From the NCBI GenBank assembly GCA_027382625.1, contig JAJKFJ010021529.1, forward strand, positions 17,681 through 81,680: a stretch of DNA of 64,000 nt. Reading direction: 5' to 3'. Under the pieces are notes generated by a model. It did no database searches, was not told the origin of the DNA, and saw only the letters and a list, made by a program, of their open reading frames with translations. Below, one piece after another: positions 47,785-59,400 of this stretch (within the stretch, counting starts at the first letter, position 1; every line of letters begins with the position of its first letter). The DNA is from Tetmemena sp. SeJ-2015. Taxonomy: Eukaryota > Ciliophora > Spirotrichea > Sporadotrichida > Oxytrichidae. A program made the position numbers and the translations under genes.

Positions 47785-50700
47785 TCATCCCCACCATTAA
47801 GGTTTGTCCTACTGTTATAAGCCGGGTATTTACATTTATATAGGAGGGTGGTTGATATTTTTAATAGGTATTTAGTTGTTTCTAGAAGCAGGCAGCTCTG
47901 GGACTATGTCTAATGCAATAGATCTTTTCCCTTATTAACTCATAGGGATGAATGCTTTACTACTAATCTAAGGTCTGTTTGAATTAGGATGGATTTTTTA
48001 CATCTAGCTCTAAGGCTTTGCCTCATGCTTCCTATAGTTATCATATAGTAAACGTTAAGAATCTAGCCTTCCAGCCTGAACTATTCTGCTAGCTCCTACC
48101 ATTTACTTATAGTTTTAAAGGTTGTTCTAAACTTAAAGAGAGTCTCTTGACCTTGTTCGAGGCATCATAGGTTAGGGTATAGCTGCCTTTTAATAAATTT
48201 CAGATTAATTTGGAATGCTTGGCCTCATTTGATTGTTTGGTGTTACCAACTCACTATAATTTGCTGATGGTTGATAGCTAGGTCTTCCACTATCTATTCT
48301 TCTTTAATAAGTACTAGGAGTGGGCTGCTTTGAATGAAGCCCCAGATTTCCTTTGGACATGTATATCTCAGGCAGATTAGAGTTAACTTTTATTCTCTGC
48401 TTTCTTTAAGATTGAGGGAGGTTTTATTATGGAGTTTGAAAAAGTTGGATTTCAACAGGCTCTGCTTCATCTAGGATTTAAACTTTCTGAGCGCTGTCAT
48501 GCTACACTGACTACTTTTTAGAAGAGCTATAGATTCTGGCAGGTCTCTGGTAAGGCCTGAGTTTATCACTTATTTGGATTATTCTAGAGCTCTTATCTCG
48601 GTTAAGAATGCTTTAATCTATCTTCCTTGTTGAAATTAAAATCATTAAAAGAAAGGTCAAATCAATATATAGTATTAAATTTTTCTTCCAGATAGCTAGC
48701 TTTAAGGAGGAGGAGTGTCTAGAGTAGAATAAGGATGATTAATTTGTGGCATTTCTTGCACTAAACTTTAGCTACTCTGTTATGATAAATACTGATTAGT
48801 GCCAGCTGTGACTTAGGTATTATGATTGCTACTATTTTACTATCTTATGTTTTGAAGTCTGTGTTGGCGGTTATATTGTGGAAGAGCTCTGCTAGTGGAT
48901 CCATCCTACTACTAGACTTCAGCCATACCATTCCTAGAAGTTGGTGAAGTCTTGGGGATATGATTCTACTTGATCCTTTACCTATAATCCTTGATTCGCT
49001 TGTATTCTTCTGAATGTCGATCAAAAGGCCTTCCATTGATGGGAGGTGGGAGAGAGGAGATGTCATGACTTTTATTGATCTGAGAATTAACTTCTGCTGC
49101 AGCTTTCTATATTAAATTTCTCACTTCAATAGTTTAGTTTTCCTTTTCAGCGCTATCTAAAATGAGAGGTCTTAATTTTCTAGAATCCTATTCAATTGAG
49201 TTTCTAGCACTTGTAGGAACCTTTTCAACTGATTGGGCTTTATTAAAGATACCAAAAATATGTTATTTTTCTAAGCAAGTTCTCTGCTCTTTTCAGTTAA
49301 TTAATTGAGTAGGATGGACTATTTTCCAATTCTTCTATGTATCATGCGCTCTGATCTTACTTTGCTCAAGCCAATATGGATTTTCGCATTCTCTTATGCA
49401 ACAACATCTTGTTTAGTTATCTGCTAATCTAGGATCTCAATTTATTTGATAGGCTAAGCGGCAATAATATTAAAATAGCATCAAAATTGTTTAATTTAGC
49501 AATTTACTTTTTCTCCTCTATTTTAGCTGGCTCGAGTAGTAAAATTGACTCGCTTTAATCTGTTTCCTGTATTTTTATAATAGGATTTACTGCTTCTTTT
49601 TAGATCAAAATTTATTGCATTTCATTCTTATCAGAGATAGGATTAGGATCTTGCTATTGCTTCTAATCAGAGTTTTCAATAGGATGCTCTTCTTCTTGTA
49701 TTGAATGCAAATTTTATTCTCTATTGTAAACTAAAGGATAATTTATTCTTAAAATGACTATTTACGATTGCTTTTACTATTCAAGATTCAAAATTTGTTC
49801 AGTTACAGTTAGAGAAGACGTTTAAGAGCTTGAGTTCTTAGAATCTTCTTGCTTAAACAATGAATAAAATTAAAGTATGTTGCTTCTAATCCTTCTTCTT
49901 CCTTCCATAATTGCTCTTAGGAAGTCTTTCTGACAACAATCTGAGATTCTTAGGCACTCTGATTGTGCCTAGCATCATATTGAGCTGTTCTAAGTTCTCA
50001 TCCTCCTGATCATCAATTTTAATTCCCAGCTCTTCATTGAAGAATTGTTGACACTTCACCTAGAAAGCTGGAATGTTCATGATCTGTTTGCAAGTTGGCC
50101 TATTTTTAGGATCAACTTAGAGCATGCACTTTATTATAGCGCCCAATTCAGAGGAGAAAGAAGAGGAAATCCTTGGGTAAGCTCCTTTCATTACCTTTTA
50201 GTAAAGTCCCGACATGTCCTTGGCCGTGAATGGAGGACTAAGGGCAGTTAACTCGTAGACGACGCAACCAAGAGACCAAATATCTGATCTCTTATCATAA
50301 GGCTTGTCTTGCCAAACTTCTGGACTCGCATAGTAAGGAGTTCCTGTTTGTGTTTGGAGGATTCCCTACTTGGCTATTTTGCTCACATTCAGATCCCCTA
50401 GTTTCGCCCTTCCTTCTTTGGTGAGGAAAATATTTGCGCACTTTATGTCTCTATGAACTATTTTCAATTTATGCAGAGCTTGAAGTCCAGTAATCATGTC
50501 ATAGAATATTCTCCATATGTCTGCCTCAGGCATGAATGTCTTTTCTTTTTTCAGTTTTTCGATTTTAGAGAAAACATCACCTCCATCAGCAAACTCCATC
50601 ACTATGCACAAAGTGGAGGCAGCCTCTTCGAAAAAGGCGTCCTTATAGCCGATAATGTTTGGATGCTCAATTGAAGCCTAGAATTCTCACTTCATTTAGA

Positions 50701-51049
50701 GCGCTCTCTTTCTCTTTTTCGGATAGTTTCAGTAATTTGACCTATCACAAAATGTTTAATAAGAAGAGTAAGGATGGGATAAAACTTATAATTTCTATTT
50801 GTTAATTTTCACTATCGAATTTGAATCTGGCAATTTTAGATCGAATTGCTTGAAATATTTATTTACCTTTTTCAAAGCGTACTCTTGATCATCGCTTATT
50901 CTTTTCACTCGAAAGACATCTGAGAAAGCTCCTGATCCTATCAATTGAATTAGAGAAACAATTTGACACTTACCTAATTTAGAAAGTATAATAAAATCAT
51001 CTATAGTTGAGTGGCTATGCTCAACTCCAGTTGTGTTCTCCGCCTTCAT
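47785..51049 (-). CDS. NEK-type protein kinase with long low-complexity tail
   Basis: NIMA-related kinases act in cell cycle and cilium control. ATG 51049 and introns 50938-50973 and 50742-50866 give a full catalytic domain: [68 protein letters not shown] (DLN in place of DFG) and [12 protein letters not shown]. About 280 residues follow with [10 protein letters not shown], then a tail of over 600 residues rich in Gln, Ser, Asn and Pro, ending at TGA 47785-47787. The IES at 49445-49506 is resolved. The frame also breaks by one base at an A5/T5 run near 49265. A second repeat (TCTTCC, 48621/48684) flanks an AT-rich insert that I could not fit cleanly. Confidence 0.87.
49445..49506 (-). other. 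IES, pointer CAATTTA, 62 bp (NEK kinase)
   Basis: CAATTTA is at 49438-49444 and 49500-49506. Deletion joins [11 protein letters not shown] to [12 protein letters not shown] in frame. Confidence 0.87.
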
Positions 51050-51289
51050 TCTTATTATTTAATTTAATTCTTAATCGCAAAAGCCTCACTTTTTTAAACA
51101 GTCAGTTCAATTTTTTAATTCTGCACTTTATTTTCAGTAGTGATTCTTCTATTTAACGAAAGTTGAGTCTTATTATAAATTTGGATTCAAATTTGTAAAG
51201 CAACTATAATAGATATTTATATCCCTTGTGAAATTATTATATTGATTTATTAATTGTAATAATAATTGTCATTGAGTAATAAACGAAGT

Positions 51290-52710
51290 ATGGATTCAAA
51301 ACAGCAGGCCTAGCAAAAGTCTAGACACAACAACAACAATCATCTCTTCATGTCTAAATCTACGATCGACACTGATCTGCAAAGTCAAGTGGTTCAGAGC
51401 TTCAATTATACAAGTAGTTTTGCACTTTAAATGTAATAATTTTTGAGCTTGGACTAGAAATATCTGCAGCAAATTGGAAGTGTCGTGTAATTAGATAAGC
51501 ATTGAAAGTAAACTGTCTTCGATACTACTCTAAGCAACAATATGTCCAAATCACAAGAGAAACTAAAGCTTAGGCATCAGCCTCCTCTTGATGAAGTCAA
51601 GTCTGAAATGAGTATCTCCTTTTATAATATATTTGTGATATTTCTAAAACCCTACTCTTCTCAATTTTGAATAACTTACTTAGTGTTGTATCTGTGATAA
51701 ATCACAAAAGAGCAAGGGAAGGAATCACAGCAAAGTTCAGTAAGAACAGATCCCATGAGACACTCTAGAACAATAATGAGCAGGATCTGTTTCAAATGCT
51801 GATATAAAACTCACCAAACCAGGTCTCTACTCCAGAAGTCTTAGTAGAGAAAAAGATAGTTATTCTTGGTCAGACCAAAGTCGGAAAGACCACTTTCATT
51901 AAAAAATTCATTCATAACGATAAGAATTTCACAGCTAAGGCTTAGACAGTTGGCGCTGAGACTAATAAAAAGGATCTTGAGGTGGGGGACTTCGGATGCA
52001 ACATCAAAATTTGATTAAACATTTGGGATATTTAAAGTATAAGTTTGGAGGTTAAGTATATGCTTGATTATTTATGATACCACCGGATAAGAAAGATATA
52101 AAAGTCTCTGTCCTTTGTACTATAGAGACGCAGATGCCGCTATTTTCTTCTATAAATAAAATGATTTGGAATCTTTCAAAGAGATTAGAGACTACTGGAT
52201 ACCTTTAAAAATATGTTTATCTTTTTAATATCCCTAATTTTAGTGACTTCGGCCCTGAAAATGTGCTGATGATCCTAGTGGGAACCAGCATGCTAAGAGA
52301 TTAAGGTACTGACGAATCAAAGTGTCTATTTTTAATAAATTATTCGTAAGTGGATTCCTTAATCAGAAATAGATGAACTTTAAAAAACTTCAAACATGGT
52401 TATCAGCAAGCATATAATTTTAGATGCCGATGACTGCGTCCAGTAAATAGAATCAACTATTAAATTTTTACTTTATGGCATGATATTTTTTTATTATGTA
52501 CAAATTTAATACTTCTAAAAAGTAATGATTTATAAAATCAGTGTTTAACGAAATGGGAGAGATCATTAAATTGAAGGAACCCAATGTAAGTTTTGATTAC
52601 CTTTTCTGATTTTGATTTAGTGCGCTCGTTAGAAATATCACAGTGTCAGATTATCTCGGGCTAGATTTTCAACTAAGGTCAATTAAAAGAAGAGCTCTAG
52701 GTGCTGCTGA
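51290..52710 (+). CDS. Atypical Rab-like GTPase with long N-terminal extension
   Basis: ATG 51290 opens about 120 Gln/Ser-rich residues. The GTPase then has an intact P-loop (LGQTKVGKTTFI, 51867-51900), QTVGAETNKKDL in the switch I region and YDTTGQERYKSL in switch II. After the IESs, the strand that should end in NKxD reads LMILVGTSMLRD, and the SAK loop reads IILDADDC, so base-recognition motifs G4 and G5 are degenerate. A 35-nt intron (52586-52620) joins KLKEPN to the tail, which ends KKSSRCC before TGA 52708-52710, a prenylation signal. There is an in-frame TGA at 51503-51505 in the leader. The junctions at about 51615-51690 and 52010-52070 hold inserts I could not place exactly. Confidence 0.78.
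52205..52235 (+). other. IES, pointer CCT, 31 bp (atypical Rab)
   Basis: CCT is at 52202-52204 and 52233-52235. Deletion joins IRDYWIP to NFSDFGPENVLMIL in frame. Confidence 0.8.
52325..52352 (+). other. IES, pointer AAGTG, 28 bp (atypical Rab)
   Basis: AAGTG is at 52320-52324 and 52348-52352. Deletion gives GTDESKWIPQSEIDELQK. Confidence 0.85.
52466..52538 (+). other. IES, pointer AAAT, 73 bp (atypical Rab)
   Basis: AAAT is at 52462-52465 and 52535-52538. Deletion joins QQIESTIK to SVFNEMGEIIK, the last Rab helix. Confidence 0.85.
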
Positions 52711-52951
52711 GAAATTGCCACCTCATTTTTTGCAAATATTTAGTAGGGTTAACAATATCAACTCCGAAAAGAGCGTAAGCGACACACCAAACTTCGCTAA
52801 CGTTCTTTTTCATCATCGAATAATTTTAATCATCTAATATGCTTCATATAGTCAACTTAATTAAATAAATCAGATAATATTTTATCTATCTTTATACAAT
52901 GAAAGAGAATTTTTTTTTAAATTCATTATGATCATAGGAAATAAATTAAAT

Positions 52952-54070
52952 TCACTTTTTCTTCTTTCCTTTAGGCTTTGATATTACCTCCGCGGGTTCT
53001 TCTTCTTTGATTTCTTCAAGTTAATAAAAAATTAATGAGCTAATTTAAATATGGTTGTAATATATTTAATGACTATGGAATTCTATCTTAATCTTTTAAA
53101 AGCATTCCATGCAGTTTTGATCCATTATAAACATCAACTAGTTATTGTTTTGGATGTAGGATTTGTCGCAAGACCCACAACTAAAGGCATAAGTAGTGCC
53201 AACTAGTTAGAAATTTTTCACGTTTACTGTTGCCAATACCCCAGCATCCTTCTTATTCTAAATGTGCATTAAGTTGTAGTTCACAAGCGCCTTGATTTAT
53301 TTTTTGCATTTCGGGCACTACTTATCGAAACTAAGAATTTTCTACTTCAGACTTAGAAGTTTACAGTTAACTTCGAGATTTGAGTTACAACCGAAGCATA
53401 CAAGTGAAAACTTAACCGTCTACAAATACATAGTACCTATGTTATTGAGATGAAGACCTATTATTTTTAACTCCGCTTTTCGATAGCTTTGAAGCAATTT
53501 TACAGCCTCTCTAATCTCCTCAGTTTCCATATGTAAGTCTAAAAACTACTCTTCTTTCTATTCCTCCTCTTCCTCCTATCTATCCTAGACATTTTGATTT
53601 TGCTAATTTTGCTGAGCTTTATCTTTTTAAAGCATGTTCATTATTTTTGTCTTACACTATATAGAAGACTTGGTCTCTATTACATCTGCAATTCTTTGCC
53701 ATTTAGATTCCTCTTTGATATTTTTGAATAGTCTCACAGCATGCTCAAGTCTCTATGACTCTTCATTTTCCCATTTGGCATTAACATCTTCACTATTTGT
53801 TGAATTCTGTTCACTGATATCTGACAATAAAATAGTGTGAATAAATTTATTAATATGTAACAGTTAAGCAAGCTATTTTTCGACTGCTTTCTCAAAGATT
53901 TAATGCGCACTTGTCTCTACAATTTTCAACAAACTCAAAAGCATAAAAACAAGCATTTAAGAAATTATTGATTAAAGCCAATCTGGTTCTTGAACTGCCG
54001 ATGTTGCTTTTATTTTGAGAAGCATTTGCTAGAAGAAATTTTCCAAAATGTGTCTCAGGTAAATTATCAT
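52952..54070 (-). CDS. SANT/Myb-like domain and CxxC zinc-ribbon protein, unassigned
   Basis: One frame is open in the ciliate code from ATG 54070 to TGA 52952-52954, about 370 codons. The middle part (WENEESQRLEHAVRLF ... SKWQRIADVIETKSSIQC, 53770-53650) has the spacing of a SANT/Myb helix bundle. An acidic Glu/Gln run follows. The C-terminal half has four CxxC-type pairs: CFGC, CPKC, CGSC and CMEC (53375-53090), with strands between, typical of two zinc ribbons. It ends in a basic tail, KPKGKKKK. I do not recognise the family. The start could be later, since another frame at 53890-54060 also looks coding. Confidence 0.6.
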
Positions 54071-54111
54071 CTAAATTAATTAAAAGATATAATTTGAGTA
54101 AGTAAATATTG

Positions 54112-54634
54112 ATGTCTTGGTTCTTAATAATTATAATTGGCGGCTTTTCTCTTGAAATATACTTTCCTCTAAGTATAGAAACCTATAGCAGAATGTAGTC
54201 TGAAGCTAGAAAAACTGGGAAAATTGAAGACTTAACGGCTCTGTGGAAATCCTCCTTCGAGCATTTTGGAGTAAGACAGAGTTAGAATGCGAGCATAGGT
54301 GCAGCAGCTAAACTCTAAGAATTGCTCTGGCTTTCAGTAAGGGTTATGTTTTCGTTCAAGATCTTGAAGGATAAATAAATATATCTGTAGTTTGAGGATG
54401 ATTAGTATCTACGAACGATTTGCAGTAGCTCTTTGACAAGTGGATCTTTCTCAGCTCGGACGGTAGATTGATAATTATTTTAGAAGAAAGCAAACCTAAG
54501 TCATATGATTAAATTTTATATAGTAAGGTCTAAAAGTATAGCTTCATTGAATTGGTAGCTCTTCTCAGTTTACAGGTTTTTAAAATTTTGAAAGTATTGC
54601 GCTTAGTCTTCTTATTTCGAGTGTTATTGGCCTG
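54112..54634 (+). CDS. Small secreted or membrane protein, unassigned
   Basis: ATG 54112 opens a hydrophobic leader (MSWFLIIIIGGFSLEIYF) that looks like a signal peptide or anchor. It is followed by ARKTGKIEDLTALWKSSFEHF and about 60 further residues, with a frame change near 54465 to a second open stretch that stops at TGA about 54632-54634. No family recognised. The start lies only 41 bp from the start of the opposite-strand gene. Confidence 0.5.
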
Positions 54635-56411
54635 ATTACGCTAACTGAGAAGACTCCATCGCTATAAAATGTATTATGATAATATTGATTATTAAATACT
54701 TCAATTAAGTGAAAAATTAAGCATCATAGAGCTATCGAAATGATGCTTTATAAATTGAGGTTTAAATGAAAGTTGTTCATACTAAATTATAATATGATAC
54801 GTTATTTTTAAATAAAATGGCTTCTCTTAAATAATAAATCAAATTTTCATTGTTTGAGCATTTTTAATTAAGATATATTTTAAAAGAAGTTTTTATTGGA
54901 TCGAAATATCTCAATTAAAATAAAAAGTTGTGAGAGATACATAATTATGAGAGTATGTATAAATAATAAGAGAAATTAAAGCCCATTTACTTTAGTATCC
55001 AATATTTTAATTATTTACGATGTTAGTCTGGTTAATTATAGAGGGAAGCACCTTCTATTATCATGTCTAACTAAATTTATAGCACATAATTTATTTCCAT
55101 AGAGATTTCTTTGCTTCTTAACTTTTAACGTATTTATAATTATAGATTAGCATTTAAATAAATCAGAAGAAAACTCTCATCTCAGCAAATTTTTACTAAG
55201 TGGTAATTTACAATAATGGGTTTTGAATTACAAGGACTATAAGCTGTGTTGAAAATTTGGTTTCATCCATTTTTCCTTCTTTAAAAATAAAATTGTAATC
55301 TCCTAAGTAAGTCTCGCTAAATTAATTCTTGCTCCTTAAAAGCTTAGAATTTAAAGGAATATCAAATAAATTTATATATTAAATTAAAATGGAGCAAATT
55401 AGCGACAGTTTAATTGTCTTAGATTTAAATAACTACTACACCATTTGATTCAGCATAAAATTCTAAGAAATTTATTTCCTTTTAACTTTTGTGTGTGAGA
55501 GTTCAGTTCAGAGCTAAAAGCGACCCAAGATTTTAAAGTAGAGATATTCAAGTTTGGGATCAGTGAGTGCATCATATCTCGATACTGAGCAGCGCTATGA
55601 ATATGAAAAAATAATAAACTCATATTAATTTTTGATAAGCTATCGAACAAACTGCAGGTCGAGTGGTATTTGAGCCATTTCTACAGCCTCCATGTTGCAG
55701 ATCATCATATATTATTTTAATAAATCACTGATTTTAATTAAATTTTATAGAATATTAATTTTAATTTTTTGCTATATTTAATTTGAAAGAATAAATATTA
55801 GCTGAGTTGAAACTTATAACTAACTTCTTCCTTAAATCAGAATAGCAACTTTATCATATTTGAATTGATATTGTTAAAGTAGCGCATATTGTGATAAATA
55901 TCATAATTTGAATATCCATTCTATCTATCTATAATTATAATAATATTTAAGCTAGCGATTAGGAGATTAGACAAGTTACCTACAATAATTTAATTTGTGC
56001 GCTCTCTTTAAGTGGTATTAATTTTAAGGAATAAAAATTAAATCCTTTTCGTTTCAAACACTAATAAAATTTAATGGGAAGAATAGATCCATAAATTATG
56101 ATATTTTCTTATTTATAGTCTTACTAAACTAGATTAGCCCATCTCGAAAATAATAGAGTGATACTTTCCAAATAAATCTAGGAAGATTTTACCTATTTTA
56201 GATTTGCTTTTTACTTTGATCAGGCCTATAAAAGACACCTTCATAAAAGATTTAAATGCTAAAGAGAAATTCTTATAGATTTTAAAGCTAAATTTATTTG
56301 AAGTTCATTAGAATTTAAGGACTAGATCTTGCGTTTTTCAAGAGCAAGAGGTCAAAATTAAACTTTTTGATAGCATAAAATGCATAAAGTGGTATAATTT
56401 AATAAATAAAT
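54635..56411. other. AT-rich region without a clear gene
   Basis: Almost entirely AT-rich with scattered short frames. One stretch (about 56170-56450) is open in the ciliate code with Lys/Asp-rich residues and could be part of an unrecognised segment, but it has no start and no motif. No repeats of note. Confidence 0.4.
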
Positions 56412-59400
56412 ATGATTTAGAAGGGGAATAGACTCTCTACTGAATAAGGGACAAATTCAGCCCATTAAAATATAGACCTGAGCACATGGAATAAAGACAC
56501 ATCCACAGCTTCAGTACAAAATAATCAACGCAGATCCCTTCACGCACCTAAAAGTACTCTCAACTTCAAGTACTACAATCCAGAACCCACCCAAGATCAA
56601 TCCCACAATCTCAACATAATCAAGAAACTCCAAACTAGTCTCACATCCCAAGAAGAAAGCATCATTCAATTATCATGATAGCCTGAATGGCCATTGAATT
56701 CTTTTCATTGTAGAATGCATTGAGAGGCTAGTCTCTAGAATTTATACTTCCTCTACTTAAAGCAAGTTTACGTTAAAGTTCAAGGATGAAACTTTAGAGT
56801 AGGATTACTGAAAAAGTATGCACAAGCAAGCAATTTGTGCAAATATTTGGATCTCCTATCATCTGTCTAATTATCATCCCATACTGCTTTTTCTGTTACT
56901 ACTAATCGCCTTAACAAGGTCTAATCAAGATTGACTTTTTTCCATGGATTAAATGAAGATGATATTTTTTTAAAATGAAAATTCAAATGGATATTTGTCT
57001 TATTGCTCTTATGGACTTTTAACTCTCTGTTTTCATTTGTGTTTGTGAGGAAATTTGAGTTTATTGGTCTTCTTTACGGCAACTTTCAGTAGATTATTGT
57101 TGTGATTTTCCTGGGGGAGACTACAACATTATTGAAAGGACTAGTCAGTAGCGGAGATATCAGTATCTTCGTCTATATCATTTTAAAATTGGTTAAAAAT
57201 GTGAATGCTTGTGTATAATTTGCACTGCACTTTGCTCGGTATGTTATTACCACTGGCAGTTACTATTTACCTATTTCTTCTGCTTCGCTTACATGATAAT
57301 TTTTAAAATTAAATTTTTTTTCTTTTCTTTTTTCAAATTTTTCTTTTTTTAATTTTGAATGTTTTTTTTTTGTCTGAAGCGCATTTTGGAACAAACTCCA
57401 CAATAAAACTTTTATCAAGCAAGAGATATCCCTGCTCCTGACCTTTACCCTAATCACTTAATTTAATGTTAACTTTACTTTTTCTGATAATTAATTTTGA
57501 ATGTACTTCATCGCGAGGCACTTTGGAAAGTGAGATAGAGAAAACTTCAAGCAGAAATACAACCAGCGCCAGCTGTTGAAACTATTCAATTCAATTATGC
57601 GCTCTCACCACGATGGGATAATAGTCACCCAAGGAGAAGATATTATATTCAATAACAAGCAGATCATAGACCTACTCAAAGTTAAAACCAATACCCCCTC
57701 CTCTTCAGTTTGTTGTGCTCCACTCTCATAAAAGCAAGTATCTTCAGAACTCACCAAAGGGAAGAAATTGAGATGAAACAAAATAAGAAGAGCTACTTAG
57801 CGCTGCTATCAAGAAAAGATTGCAGGTTGTAGTCCAAAACTAAGAAGATGAGGATTCTGAAACCTGGGTATGTCTAGGAAAAGTATTCCTCGACTGAGCT
57901 TTTAAGTAAGAAAGATCTAACCTAAAATAATTTCCCTTATGAATAAATGTCATGCGATCTTGAGGGTAGCATTTCTAAAAAGTAGTAATTTTATGATGAA
58001 GAATTTTAGACAAAGAGATAATAAAGTGTTTAATTTTATATTTAAAGTTTTAAGAGACCTTCTATGTGGGATCATATCATTTAAAAAGCAGATGAGGATA
58101 AAAATACCTCTTAAATTGAAATAGTGGGAGTGAACTTTAAGATGGAAAGGGAAAATTAAGAGTGCAACCTTTAAGGTTTCATATAAGAAGTATAAGCAGG
58201 CACTTAAAGTTTCAAAGTGACTACAATAAGAGATATCTCTCTATACAACGCTCTTGAGAAGCAAAACAACTTTATCAAGTTCAAGAGTATTGCATTTGCT
58301 CAAGAAGGACATGAGTTTAGAAATCCACTCAATGTTTTTTTTAACTTTTAAATGCCATCACCAATTCTCTCCAGCTAATAGATAAAAATCAACTTGACGT
58401 ACAGAGTAGCCTTTACTTTGATGTTGCTCTTAAAAGCTCAAAGCTTATGATGCATCTAATAAATGATATTCTGGACAGCAGTTAACTTGAAGCGAAAAGA
58501 TTGGTTCTTAATTATGAGAAGACATCAACTACAAACATATTAAATTTAGGCATATCTTTAGTTTTTTCAACTGTTCATATTTTCTAAGAGTGTATTGATC
58601 TTCTAAAGTTTTAAGCTTTAAATACATCATACTCTTTAATTTATCGCTTAGAATAAGATGCTACAATTAGATTTCGAAATGAGTGCTGATTTCCCAGCCT
58701 ATATAAATACAGATAACAACAGATTGAGTTTATCTAAATCAATAATTTCCCATGTAATTGTTAATTATTGAGGCAAATTTTGATAAATCTTCTTTCAAAT
58801 GCTATAAAATACACAAACGAGGGCTTCGTAAAGATAATTGCAAAAATTGAGAAAGCCAGATCCGGAATGGATTCTCATTACTTGGAAATTTAAACCTTTT
58901 AGTCGATTATTTATTAACTCTTATGCTTAATTTAAGTGGTGGATTCTGGTGCGGGAATAGAGGACAGCTAAATAGATACAATCTTCGAAGCTTTCAACAA
59001 AGTGATGAATAATAGGGAGCTGAATTAAAATGGGTGTGGTCTGGGTCTAACAATAGTAAAGAATTTGGTGTTGGCTCTTGGCGGGACAATAAAGGTGAAA
59101 TCAAAGTTAAGCAAGGGGACAAAATTCATAATTAGATTGCCTCATCACGAGTCTAAACTCAATGATAGCTCTCTAGATATTGAAGAGGTCAAAATCAGTG
59201 AGCAAAGTTATAGATTTGGAGAAATTGCTTAAGAGAGAGACAAAGAGATTTAAGGTAGGTTAGTAAGAAGAGGATATCTAGCTTACAGCATGAATTCAAC
59301 TTTATTTTAAGCTATTAAATTTATTAATCCCCTTAATTTTTAATAATTAAAAGTTTAATTGAAAAATTTTTTAAAAATTTTGGAAATTTTTAATGGAAAA

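Noticed and set aside
48627..48689. 63-bp insert with pointer TCTTCC in the NEK tail
   Set aside because: Deletion keeps the wrong frame for the following tail unless another single-base error is assumed.
58540..58585. CATATT repeat in the histidine kinase (40-bp unit)
   Set aside because: Excision destroys the CIDLLKF frame; the unexcised frame is open, so no IES is called.
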